In this document: positions 1 to 7,056 of the stretch, piece after piece
How the letters are laid out: every line of letters begins with the position of its first letter
How positions within the stretch are numbered: position 1 is the first letter of the stretch
The notes under the pieces: generated by a model
What the model saw: the letters and a program-made list of their open reading frames with translations, nothing else
Database searches by the model: none
What the model was told of the DNA's origin: nothing
Source: an uncultured Porphyromonadaceae bacterium
GTDB taxonomy: Bacteria > Bacteroidota > Bacteroidia > Bacteroidales > Muribaculaceae
DNA length: 18,974 bases
NCBI GenBank assembly: GCA_900548875.1
Contig: URMA01000058.1
Span: forward strand, 1 to 18,974
Direction of reading: 5' to 3'
Position numbers and translations under genes: made by a program

Positions 1-77
1 GCAGCCTGCCGCTTCGTACAGCCGCCAACAGCCAGCACCACTGATATCAAAAGGGCAAAAAGAGCTATCTTTTTCAT
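1..77 (-). CDS. Lipoprotein, N-terminal 25 codons only (gene runs off the window)
   Basis: Reading the minus strand from the ATG at 77 gives a frame open to the window edge. It has a Lys-Lys N-region, a hydrophobic stretch of about 14 residues, then a V-G-G-C lipobox with Cys at residue 20, followed by TKRQA. This is a typical type II signal peptide, so the product should be exported and lipidated. Only the signal peptide and five mature residues are inside the window, so the function cannot be said. A consensus promoter sits about 170 bp upstream (244-274), giving a leader of roughly 160 nt. The call as a lipoprotein gene start is good; identity is unknown. Confidence 0.75.
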   Translation of the reverse strand, partial: MKKIALFALLISVVLAVGGCTKRQA

Positions 78-243
78 ATATTCATCGATTACGATTCTTT
101 CTATTTTAGATTTTCATCAGTTTAACAGAACTATTATCAGAATACCAACTATTCAGACAATAGTTCTAAATTTATGAGATAACGATTTGGCAACCGCATC
201 TTTTTCAGCATTCTGCGGTGTCATACATCAAACAACTCTATTA
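78..243 (-). other. Long 5' leader of the lipoprotein gene, with a hairpin at 128-166
   Basis: No open frame is evident between the predicted transcription start near 237 and the ATG at 77. It contains an interrupted palindrome at 128-166: an outer 8-bp perfect stem GAACTATT/AATAGTTC, a symmetric 4x4 internal loop, an inner 4-bp stem GAAT/ATTC and a 7-nt loop. No T-run follows on either strand, so it does not look like a terminator. It could be a leader structure or a protein-binding site. This is inference from symmetry alone. Confidence 0.4.
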
Positions 244-274
244 CAAAAGTAACCAAAATCCTTAATCCTGCAAA
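244..274 (-). promoter_or_regulatory. Bacteroidota-type promoter for the lipoprotein gene
   Basis: On the minus strand TTTG (271-274) is followed after exactly 19 bp by TACTTTTG (244-251), a full match to the known TTTG / TAnnTTTG sigma consensus and spacing of this phylum. Transcription would start near 237 and run toward the lipoprotein gene start at 77. Confidence 0.65.
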
Positions 275-294
275 GGACTTGGTGGTTTTAATTG

Positions 295-909
295 TCAGTG
301 TTTAACCTTACGGTACTTTTGATTTTTATCTTTAGGATTGTTGGGTATGGTCATTTCAATAACACCCATCTCCAACAACTCACCAATATGCTTTTGCCTG
401 TTCTTGCTCTGATTGGATATTCCCAACCTATCCATTATTTCCTGTGATGTTCGTGGAACACTACAGAAATTACATATATCCTCTTGCTTCTTGGTTAATT
501 TTTGATGGTTACTTTTTTTCTGTTCATAGTTACTTTCATGGTTACTTCCTTTCATTTGATGGTTACTTTGAACCTCTGATTCATCCATTTGATAGTTACC
601 TTTTCTATGGATAACAATCAAAAATTCGTGTGCAGACTCGTTATTCACAAATTGAACATCAAGTCCGTTAGCCATCGCACGTTGTATTCCGCTACCGGCT
701 CCGGTGTATGGCAGCAAATAAATGGCGTTGTTAAACAGGAAGGTATTGCGCGGCATAGATGTTCCGGCCAATATATCATCTACCGACAAGCCGTTAGGCA
801 ATATCCCAGGGCTGTGAATCTCCACCCTATTGTCAAAAATGAAGATACGAATAGGTGAATTCCAATTAAGTGAACGATGCACCAGTGCATTTACGGTAAA
901 CTCAACTAG
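295..909 (-). pseudogene. C-terminal remnant of an AlbA_2/HATPase_c_4 ATP-binding regulator
   Basis: The frame encodes the GHKL-type HATPase_c_4 end of putative transcriptional regulators that normally begin with an AlbA_2 (Schlafen-like) domain. Visible landmarks: an N-box-like EFTVNALVHR at the 5' end, DNRVEIHSPG.LPNG, the MPRN motif, and GAGSGIQRA. A polar linker with repeated SNH(Q/E) follows, and then a winged-helix tail (LTKKQEDI..., TSQEIMDRLGISNQSK). Family members are commonly 400-500 residues; only about 200 are here. The first ATG is at 882, already inside the ATPase domain. Upstream the frame stays open only to a stop at 1021-1023, without AlbA_2 similarity. The N-terminal half is therefore missing and the gene is probably dead. 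Homology recognition is good; the exact upstream break (about 905-920) is a guess. Confidence 0.75.
504..602. repeat. Five copies of a 12-bp repeat, consensus GATGGTTACTTT
   Basis: Copies start at 504, 525, 537, 558 and 591 (plus strand), with differences such as CATAGTTACTTT and CATGGTTACTTC. Spacings are 21, 12, 21 and 33 bp, all multiples of three, so the repeat preserves frame. In the minus-strand gene it encodes the SNH-rich linker between the ATPase domain and the winged helix. Its complement AAAGTAACCATC would read K-V-T-I in another frame. Confidence 0.65.
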
Positions 910-1200
910 ACTTACATATGATATGCAAGTGAGTAACCGACAATTCCGACTTTTGCCAAAACGAGAAAAAATTGGAATAAGATTACTGCAATTGTATGAC
1001 CAGTTTATGATTATAAAGAATCATGCGAAAGATATAGACAAAGTGTTGGGAAAATTAACGCACTTACAATCCTCCAATTAGCTATAAAATGCAAGGCCCA
1101 TTGGCTAAGTTAACTATAAGCTATTTATTTGATTTCAGAAAAAATATTTTCCTCACCGGGCTTTTTACCGTACCTTTATGCAAAATTTATCTATCATTCT
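910..1200. other. Apparently non-coding or degenerate stretch between remnant and phosphoesterase
   Basis: No convincing intact gene is present. A plus-strand frame with ATG at 923 and stop at 1079-1081 (52 codons) has a protein-like amphipathic C-terminus (LLQLYDQFMIIKNHAKDID), with no frame support before the ATPase remnant. It could be the tail of a lost gene or a chance frame. An imperfect inverted repeat (TAGCTATA at 1079-1086, TATAAGCTA at 1115-1123) follows. A weak promoter-like pair for the next gene is noted separately. Confidence 0.35.
1147..1178 (+). promoter_or_regulatory. Weak candidate promoter for the metallophosphoesterase gene
   Basis: TTTT (1147-1150), 20 bp, TACCTTTA (1171-1178): one mismatch in each element from TTTG / TAnnTTTG. 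Predicted start near 1185 would give a leader of about 16 nt before the ATG at 1201. Plausible spacing, imperfect boxes. Confidence 0.3.
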
Positions 1201-2199
1201 ATGAAAACTCTCGCTTCTTTACTTTTAGCAGCAGTCTGCTTCATTTCGGCTTCAGCGGCCGAAAACGAGGCAACTTTCGTCATACTCCCTGACACACAGA
1301 CTTATTTCGAGCAGTGTCCGGAAGTGTTCGAATCACAAATTGACTGGATTGTGAAAAACCACGACAGTATAGATGCCGTCATTCAAGTCGGCGACCTCAC
1401 ACAGGAAAACTATCCGGCTGAATGGTATCTTGCCCACCGCATGATGGCGCGCATCGACAGCGTAGGCCTGCCTCTCTCGCTCAACTTAGGCAACCACGAC
1501 ATCGGCAGCCGCCCGTTCAAATATTCCGACACCTACAATACCGACCTTGCCAACCGCTATTTCCCGCTCAGCGAACGCAGCGGGAAACCTTATTGGGGAG
1601 GAAATCTTCATGAAGGACGCATTGACGCCCACTATATCAGTGTCGATGCCGGCGGAGCCAACTGGAAAATCATCAGCCTGCCGTTCGGACCGACTGACCG
1701 GGAACTGGAATGGGCCGGACAGATTGCCGACAGCCATCCCGACAGCTACATTGTACTGAACACGCACGCCTACCTCTATTGCGACAGCACGCTGATTGAC
1801 GGAAAAGACTATTGGAAACCGACCGACTACGGATATGCCAACGACTCGCTGCGTGGCTGTCCGAACAACGGCGACGGCATTTGGGAGAAATTCGTGTCGC
1901 GCCACCGGAACGTGATAGCCGTATTCTGCGGTCATGTGCTGAAATTGGGAGTCGGAACACGGGTCAGCAAAGGCGTAAACGGAAATATGGTTTACGAAAT
2001 GCTGGCCAATTTTCAGCGCGGTGTAGACGGTTCGAAAATGGGAGGAGAAGGCTATCTTCGCATCGCGACGTTCCATTTCGACACAAAAGAGTTGGAAGTG
2101 AAAACTTATTCACCCTGGCTCAAACGCTATCACGCTTCGCCTGCCCATAATTTTATTTTCAAAAACGTAGATTTCACAAACTATACCACTCATGAATAA
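1201..2199 (+). CDS. Secreted calcineurin-like metallophosphoesterase (PDTQ type)
   Basis: The 332-residue product has a Sec signal peptide ending around ISASA-AE (residues 1-20), so it should act in the periplasm or at the surface. Metal-site motifs are in order: PDTQ (D31, with Gln33 where many relatives have His), GDLTQ (D65), GNHD (98-100), NTHA (H189) and CGHV (H245). This is the calcineurin-like two-metal fold that hydrolyses phosphomono- or diesters; the substrate cannot be read from sequence. The frame stays open upstream to an ATG at 1129, but that start would put 24 extra residues before a clean signal peptide, so 1201 is preferred. The last 8 bp overlap the next gene, implying cotranscription and translational coupling. 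Confidence 0.85.
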   Translation: MKTLASLLLAAVCFISASAAENEATFVILPDTQTYFEQCPEVFESQIDWIVKNHDSIDAVIQVGDLTQENYPAEWYLAHRMMARIDSVGLPLSLNLGNHDIGSRPFKYSDTYNTDLANRYFPLSERSGKPYWGGNLHEGRIDAHYISVDAGGANWKIISLPFGPTDRELEWAGQIADSHPDSYIVLNTHAYLYCDSTLIDGKDYWKPTDYGYANDSLRGCPNNGDGIWEKFVSRHRNVIAVFCGHVLKLGVGTRVSKGVNGNMVYEMLANFQRGVDGSKMGGEGYLRIATFHFDTKELEVKTYSPWLKRYHASPAHNFIFKNVDFTNYTTHE

Positions 2200-2689
2200 T
2201 TACGACAACAGCCAAGTACGCCGTCAGGACCGCCTGCTGAACGAAGAACGCGCCGAAGAACTGCTGGCGGAAGCCGAATACGGCATTCTCTCGATGGTGG
2301 AAGAGCGCGACGGCGATGTGGCCGGCTACGGCATCCCCGTCAACTTTATCTGGGACGGCAGTGCGACGGTCTATATCCACTGTGCTCCGGCCGGGCACAA
2401 GCTGAAATGCCTGGACAGCCATGCCGAAGTATCGCTGACGGTCGTCGGACGCACCAACGTCGTGCCGAACAAGTTTACTACAGGATACGAAAGTGTCATC
2501 GTCAGAGGCCGCATAGAGCGCGGACTGCCCGATGACGAACGCCACCATGCGCTGGAACTGCTGCTCGACAAATTTTCACCCAACGATAAGGCAGTCGGAC
2601 TGAAATATGCCGAAAAATCTTTCTTCCGCACCGAAATTCTCAAGCTACACATCCAAAGCATTTCCGGCAAGGCAAAACACGTGGTATAG
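2192..2689 (+). CDS. Pyridoxamine 5'-phosphate oxidase-family (NimA-like) flavin-binding protein
   Basis: The 165-residue product matches the FMN-binding split-barrel family that includes NimA nitroimidazole reductases. The N-terminal part reads LNEERAEELLAEAEYGILSM. It is followed by GIPVNFIWDGSATVYIHCAP.GHKLKCL, the flavin-phosphate side of the fold, and then SVIVRGRIER. Length is normal for the family, and no signal peptide is visible, so it is cytoplasmic. Such chromosomal homologues are common in Bacteroides and most are not proven to confer drug resistance; an oxidoreductase role on an unknown substrate is the safe call. Its ATG lies inside the end of the phosphoesterase gene (ATGAATAA), so translation is likely coupled. 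It converges on the GNAT gene with 23 bp between stops. Confidence 0.82.
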   Translation: MNNYDNSQVRRQDRLLNEERAEELLAEAEYGILSMVEERDGDVAGYGIPVNFIWDGSATVYIHCAPAGHKLKCLDSHAEVSLTVVGRTNVVPNKFTTGYESVIVRGRIERGLPDDERHHALELLLDKFSPNDKAVGLKYAEKSFFRTEILKLHIQSISGKAKHVV

Positions 2690-2712
2690 TGAACGGCACA
2701 AGGCGTAACACA

Positions 2713-3252
2713 CTATTCCGCCACTCCGTACACACTGCGCTTGATACGCCGTATCTTCTCGTCGTTCTCCCCGTCGAAAGCAATGTCACCCGCCGTCATC
2801 AGGCAAAGGGGAACAGGCTCACGCCCAGCTCCATAGGAAGGTTGCAGATATGGGACATTGTCCCACAGGCGGAAACCGTTACGCTGATAGAATCCAATGC
2901 GGCGAACGGCCATTTCGTCGTCCGGGCGTTCCACTTCCAGCACAACCGGCGTGCGGCCGTTTTCCACCATCATCCGCAGAAACGCACCCCCTTTCCCTCC
3001 ATTGCGCTTTTCAGGAGCCACGGCAAAATGTTCGAAATAGCGGAAATCGTCCCAGGCCCAATAAGTCAGGAAACCGGCAAACTCACCGTCTTCTTCCAGA
3101 ACGGCAACCGAAAACGGCACACTTTTATCATCAAGCAGACGCAGAAACTCATCGAAATCCCGACGCTCATTCGGTGGGAAAGCATCCAGATAAAGTTCCC
3201 TTATGTTATCAATTAAAGAATTTTCACTATTAATTTCTTTAGAATTTATCAT
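2713..3252 (-). CDS. GNAT family N-acetyltransferase
   Basis: The 179-residue product shows the GNAT core. An N-terminal helix (NSLIDNIRELYLDAFPPNERRDFDEF) leads into strands at FSVAVLEEDGEFAGFLTYW. Motif A follows with the acetyl-CoA pyrophosphate loop (HFAVAPEKRNGGKGGAFL, the R/Q-x-x-G-x-G/A region). Motif B ends in FYQRNGFRLWD. It transfers an acetyl group from acetyl-CoA to an amine, with unknown acceptor; it is cytoplasmic. The C-terminal region (VPLCLMTAGDIAFDGENDEKIRRIK) is in line with other Bacteroides members of this group. It is a single gene, divergent from the Lrp-type regulator with 73 bp between starts, so the regulator could control it; that is inference. A one-mismatch -7 box (TACGTTTA, 3293-3300 on the minus strand) lies in that gap. 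Confidence 0.85.
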   Translation of the reverse strand: MINSKEINSENSLIDNIRELYLDAFPPNERRDFDEFLRLLDDKSVPFSVAVLEEDGEFAGFLTYWAWDDFRYFEHFAVAPEKRNGGKGGAFLRMMVENGRTPVVLEVERPDDEMAVRRIGFYQRNGFRLWDNVPYLQPSYGAGREPVPLCLMTAGDIAFDGENDEKIRRIKRSVYGVAE

Positions 3253-3269
3253 TTCTCGATTTTATTCTT

Positions 3270-3277
3270 TATATTTG
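3270..3277 (+). promoter_or_regulatory. -7 promoter box for the Lrp-type regulator
   Basis: TATATTTG matches TAnnTTTG exactly. Start would be near 3284, giving a leader of about 40 nt before the ATG at 3326. No good TTTG is visible 19-21 bp upstream, so the -33 element is weak or absent. Confidence 0.5.
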
Positions 3278-3325
3278 TTACACGAAAAAAAATAAACGTA
3301 CCTAAGGTAACAAAAATTCATTTAA

Positions 3326-3799
3326 ATGGCAAATTCTCAATTAGATTCTTTAGACTACAAGATTTTGCGGATGCTGTCAATCAATGCACGGAAGCCGTAT
3401 CTGGAGATTGCTCGGGAATGCAACGTTTCGGGTGCAGCAATCCACCAGCGAATTCAAAAACTTATCAACATGGGAGTGCTCACCGGTTCGGAGTCACTCA
3501 TCGACCCATCTTCCGTTGGCTATGACACTTGCGCCTACATCGGATTTTTCCTTAAAGACCCATCGCATTTTGACCAAGTTGTTGAAAAGCTCAAGACAAT
3601 TCCCGAAGTTGTAGAATGTCACTTTACTACCGGACAATACGACTTATTTATCAAACTTTATGCAAAGAACAACAGCCACCTGCTGAGCATTATCCACGGA
3701 AAACTGCAAAACTTAGGTCTGGCACGCACAGAATCTCTTATTTCTTTCAAGGAAGTATTCAAACGCCAAATTCCTATTATCGAGGAAAACGAAGATTAA
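3326..3799 (+). CDS. Lrp/AsnC family transcriptional regulator
   Basis: The 157-residue product has the standard length and order of this family. An N-terminal winged helix-turn-helix (LDSLDYKILRMLSINAR..., IARECNVSGAAIHQRIQKL, residues about 5-55) is followed by the alpha-beta RAM/AsnC ligand-binding and oligomerisation domain (SVGYDTCAYIGFFLKDP..., VVECHFTTGQYDLFIKLYAKN, about 65-145). Members form dimers to octamers and sense amino acids or related small molecules. The effector here is unknown. It leads a two-gene unit with the inositol-monophosphatase-type gene 23 bp downstream and is divergent from the GNAT gene; feast/famine regulators often control their neighbours or themselves. Confidence 0.92.
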   Translation: MANSQLDSLDYKILRMLSINARKPYLEIARECNVSGAAIHQRIQKLINMGVLTGSESLIDPSSVGYDTCAYIGFFLKDPSHFDQVVEKLKTIPEVVECHFTTGQYDLFIKLYAKNNSHLLSIIHGKLQNLGLARTESLISFKEVFKRQIPIIEENED

Positions 3800-3822
3800 T
3801 CCATCTTTAAACAGGATTCAAT

Positions 3823-4602
3823 ATGTTCACCTACAATGATTTGTTGGCCGATGCTGTCAAATGGGCCAAAGAGGCTGGCTGTGTCCAGTTGGGCTATTTT
3901 CGAGGTAACAACCTCAACATTCAGGCCAAACTCAACGACAGCGACATTGTAACGGCGGCCGACAAGGCTTCGGAAGAAATCATCATTTCCGAGATTCGGA
4001 AAAAATATCCCGACCACACCATTCTTTCGGAAGAATCGGGCTTAAACAAGAATATCAGCGAATACCGCTGGGTTATCGATCCGCTCGACGGCACGACCAA
4101 TTTCAGCAGCGGACTGCCCTATTTCTCCATTTCCATCGGAATTGAGCACAAGGGCACAACGGTAGCGGCAGTGGTGTTTGCGCCTTACTTGGGTGAACTG
4201 TTCACGGCCATTCGCGGAAACGGCGCCTATCTCAACGGGAAACGTATCTTCGTTCGCCATACCGACAACCTGCACAAGGCCGTCGTCACTACCGGTTTTC
4301 CGGTCGACAAGGATACGAATCCTGACAACAATCTGGACAATGTTGCCAAAGTGTTGCCTACGGTGAGAGGGCTGCGCCGACTCGGTTCGGCAGCCATCGA
4401 CATCTGCTACGTGGCAGCCGGCAACCTTGACGCCTATTGGGAAATGAACCTCCACGAATGGGATGTCTGCGCCGGACTCCTGATTGCCGAAGAAGCAGGA
4501 GCCGTTGCCGACTTTTTCCGCCACGACCGCAATGTATCGGTCATTGTCGCCAGTCCGGAACTGATGAAGCTGCTGTCGCCTCTCATTACCCACAAGGACT
4601 GA
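3823..4602 (+). CDS. Inositol monophosphatase family protein (SuhB/CysQ-like)
   Basis: The 259-residue product carries the family signatures. SEES at residues 69-72 includes the metal-binding Glu70. WVIDPLDGTTNF at 83-94 holds the catalytic aspartates D86 and D89. LHEWDVCAGLLIAEEAGA at 210-226 contains the WD signature with D214. These are Mg2+-dependent, Li+-sensitive phosphatases of inositol monophosphate, PAP or sugar phosphates. The sequence alone does not decide which; the GLRRLGSAA segment and length favour an inositol-phosphatase-like member over a typical CysQ. It is cytoplasmic. It follows the Lrp-type gene by 23 bp with no terminator between, so the two are probably cotranscribed, and a strong hairpin terminator follows. 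Confidence 0.88.
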   Translation: MFTYNDLLADAVKWAKEAGCVQLGYFRGNNLNIQAKLNDSDIVTAADKASEEIIISEIRKKYPDHTILSEESGLNKNISEYRWVIDPLDGTTNFSSGLPYFSISIGIEHKGTTVAAVVFAPYLGELFTAIRGNGAYLNGKRIFVRHTDNLHKAVVTTGFPVDKDTNPDNNLDNVAKVLPTVRGLRRLGSAAIDICYVAAGNLDAYWEMNLHEWDVCAGLLIAEEAGAVADFFRHDRNVSVIVASPELMKLLSPLITHKD

Positions 4603-4632
4603 CACGAACCGAACCCGCATACAAAATACAAA

Positions 4633-4676
4633 CGACGTCCTGCCTTCAGCACTAGAGGCAGGACGTCGCTGTTTTT
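4633..4676 (+). terminator. Rho-independent terminator, probably bidirectional
   Basis: A 13-bp perfect stem CGACGTCCTGCCT / AGGCAGGACGTCG (4633-4645 and 4656-4668) has a 10-nt loop and is followed by CTGTTTTTA. It lies 30 bp after the phosphatase stop. On the other strand the stem is followed by a T-rich stretch, so it can also end the acyltransferase operon, whose stop is at 4696. Confidence 0.9.
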
Positions 4677-4695
4677 ATCCGAATCCGTATTCTTG

Positions 4696-5703
4696 CTACG
4701 GTTCTATCTTCTCTTTTTTAGGAAACATCACCTCGACAGAGGAAAACAACACTTTCCGAATCTGGTCAATACCGATACTCACCACAAAGATGCCGACAAA
4801 AAGCGCAACGGCATACAGCAGAAAAGTGGACTGGGTTTCACCGGCTTCCCACGTAATAAGACAGGTTTTGATTTTCACCCATACATACGGTGACTTGTGC
4901 AGCAAATAAATCATGAAGGCGGAAGAGGCAGTCCAATTGATAAACTGGCTATGGAACGACGGCATGACCGCAAATACGGCAAACAACGCGACGGAAGCAC
5001 ATACGACTGCCGGAGCATTATAGGCAAACGCCACGCGCGACGTAAAGACGAACGCCGAAGCGAAGATGAACGCACAGCACACCAGATAGAGCAACAGATA
5101 AAACCAGGAGCGGAAATGCATCAGCCACGACCTGTAGCGGTTGAGCGCCGCTCCAATGACATACATGAATATCATCTGCATCTCGTTGTAGCCGAAGGGA
5201 TTGACCCTGCCGCCTTTACACCAGCCAAGATAGACGTTGACAAACAGCAGGCCCGACAGCACGAACACCCACTGACGGTCGGAAAGCGTGCAGACACCGT
5301 TAAGCACCGGACTGAGCAGGTAAAGCGCCAGATAGGAAGGCACGAACCAAAGGTCGGTCTTTGAATAAATCATCACCACCTCCTGCCACGGATAAGTTGC
5401 CTTCCCCTCCATAAAAAGGTGGAAAATGTAGACGACAAGCGATGCAAACAGGCAGAGCGCCGTGTAGTTGAGCAATCCCTTCCAGGAAGCGCGGATTCCG
5501 AAATAGCCGGAAATCAGCACAAAGCAGTTGACTCCGACAATGGCCAGCGACTCAAGGGCATTTTTCCAAAGCATGGAGGCCGTCGGTGCATGCAAATCCT
5601 CCGGCGTAGGCAAGCCGAAAGCCGCTCCTACGAAATGTACGGTCAGTACCATCAGCATACTGACAATGCGCAAAAGTTCAAGGGATGATTCTCGTTTTTT
5701 CAT
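4696..5703 (-). CDS. Acyltransferase 3 family integral membrane protein
   Basis: The 335-residue product is a polytopic membrane protein with about ten hydrophobic segments. It opens with the family signature (RESSLELLRIVSMLMVLTVHF, the E-L-L-R...H region at residues about 5-23). It also has the conserved LWFVPSYLALYLLSPVLN segment. Family members O-acylate sugars of exopolysaccharide, lipopolysaccharide or peptidoglycan at the inner membrane; the acceptor here is unknown. It is the last gene of a minus-strand run, 33 bp after the Omp85-like gene, and ends 20 bp before the bidirectional terminator. Whether it works with the two upstream barrel genes is only suggested by linkage. Confidence 0.87.
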   Translation of the reverse strand: MKKRESSLELLRIVSMLMVLTVHFVGAAFGLPTPEDLHAPTASMLWKNALESLAIVGVNCFVLISGYFGIRASWKGLLNYTALCLFASLVVYIFHLFMEGKATYPWQEVVMIYSKTDLWFVPSYLALYLLSPVLNGVCTLSDRQWVFVLSGLLFVNVYLGWCKGGRVNPFGYNEMQMIFMYVIGAALNRYRSWLMHFRSWFYLLLYLVCCAFIFASAFVFTSRVAFAYNAPAVVCASVALFAVFAVMPSFHSQFINWTASSAFMIYLLHKSPYVWVKIKTCLITWEAGETQSTFLLYAVALFVGIFVVSIGIDQIRKVLFSSVEVMFPKKEKIEP

Positions 5704-5736
5704 TCGTTACAGGTATTAGAACTTGTTTGACATTCG

Positions 5737-7047
5737 TTAGAAAGCTTCTCCGATACTGAACACGAAGCCGCCCGTTCCTTTGCCGAAGCCATAGTCGATA
5801 CGGCCGTTCACATTGTGTTTGATTTCAATGCGCAAGCCGATGCCGTAGTTGGGCAGCACATTCTTAATGTTGAAACTGCGAAGAGTCGGGAACACGGAAG
5901 CTCCGCCGACCCACAGGGCACAGCCCAGACGGGAATAGATGTGCTGACGGTATTCCACCTGCGCCGACAGCATGTTGTTGTCGATATACCGGCCGCCGTA
6001 ATAGCCTCGCATACGGATTCCCCCTGCACCCAGTTTCTGCCGCAACGGCCACGGCGAGTCGGAACTGTTGTAGCAGCCGTAGAAGTCGAAAGCCAGCATA
6101 CTGTCTTTCCACATGGGCACATAGTAGTTGTAAATCAGGCTGGCATTGTAGAGCGTCTTTCCGTAGCTGCCGAAAAAGCTCGGCCTAATGGAACCACGCA
6201 GCACCAGGTTCATGCCCCGTCGGGGATTCGGAATGAAATCGCGCGTATCATATTGCAGCGAAACTCCGATTCCCGTGAACAGATACTCCCGCTTCTGACC
6301 TTCCAGATAGCTCCAACTGTCCATTTTCGAGATATAGCTGTAAACGAAATCCAGCGCCGCTCCCACATAGAACGGTCCGCGAAGCTGATAGACAAGGTCC
6401 GTGTTGAGGTCCACCTGGTTGCGTGTATAGTTAATCATCGGATTCGTGGAACAGGCTTCATACGATATGCCCCAGAAATTCAAGGGCGAATAGGCATACT
6501 CCAACTTATGGGAAAACCGCAGGCGCCGACCGGGGAAATGCGTGTTGCCGTAAGTTTGCAGCGACAGCACACCGTTTATCGTAGCGTTGGCAATTATCGT
6601 TACGTCGGAAGGCTGCATGATGGAGTCGGTCTTGTCCAGACGATAGAGTCCGGTCACTCCACCCCCCAGTCCGAAACTGCCTTCACGGGTATACGAAGGC
6701 ACGATAATGAAATTCAGGTCAATTCTTTTCTCGAACGAACGGTCCACATTTCCCCCGACAAGACCGTCGAGATAGGAAAGGAATTTGTTCTGTCGGCCGA
6801 ACAGTTCGCTAAACGGCCCCAGCTTGACAGGCTGTCGCAGTTCGGCAGGGACAAGACTGTCGATCATCGCCGAATCAGCCGGAATAAAACGCGGCTGTGA
6901 AAATACCTGCGACACAGAATCGGCAGCCACGGCATTCACCATCTGCAAACTGTCGGGCGCGGCATTCTCCTGCGCATGTACACCAACTGAAAACAACCAA
7001 ATTATAAAAAACAGAACTGTCGCCTGTAATTTTTCTACTTTATTCAT
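5737..7047 (-). CDS. BamA/TamA-type (Omp85 superfamily) outer membrane barrel without POTRA domains
   Basis: The 436-residue product has a signal peptide (to about VHAQ, residue 26), then an Asp/Ser/Pro-rich spacer of roughly 80 residues. A beta-barrel follows and reads as the D15/bacterial surface antigen domain. Supporting motifs are YDTRDFIPNPRRGMNLVLRG, the loop-6-like IRMRGYYGGRYIDN (VRGY/F motif), then alternating strands ending GGFVFSIGEAF with a terminal Phe. No POTRA repeats fit between the signal peptide and the barrel, whereas BamA/TamA carry several, so this is a short Omp85-like porin and not the BAM core. Its function is unknown: insertase, translocator and passive pore are all possible. 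It sits 9 bp after the preceding barrel gene and 33 bp before the acyltransferase gene. Confidence 0.82.
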   Translation of the reverse strand: MNKVEKLQATVLFFIIWLFSVGVHAQENAAPDSLQMVNAVAADSVSQVFSQPRFIPADSAMIDSLVPAELRQPVKLGPFSELFGRQNKFLSYLDGLVGGNVDRSFEKRIDLNFIIVPSYTREGSFGLGGGVTGLYRLDKTDSIMQPSDVTIIANATINGVLSLQTYGNTHFPGRRLRFSHKLEYAYSPLNFWGISYEACSTNPMINYTRNQVDLNTDLVYQLRGPFYVGAALDFVYSYISKMDSWSYLEGQKREYLFTGIGVSLQYDTRDFIPNPRRGMNLVLRGSIRPSFFGSYGKTLYNASLIYNYYVPMWKDSMLAFDFYGCYNSSDSPWPLRQKLGAGGIRMRGYYGGRYIDNNMLSAQVEYRQHIYSRLGCALWVGGASVFPTLRSFNIKNVLPNYGIGLRIEIKHNVNGRIDYGFGKGTGGFVFSIGEAF

Positions 7048-7056
7048 TCAATTCTT

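Noticed and set aside
5815..6900. Plus-strand open frame of 361 codons opposite the Omp85-like gene
   Set aside because: Low-complexity, domain-free translation opposite a clear outer membrane barrel gene; antisense shadow.
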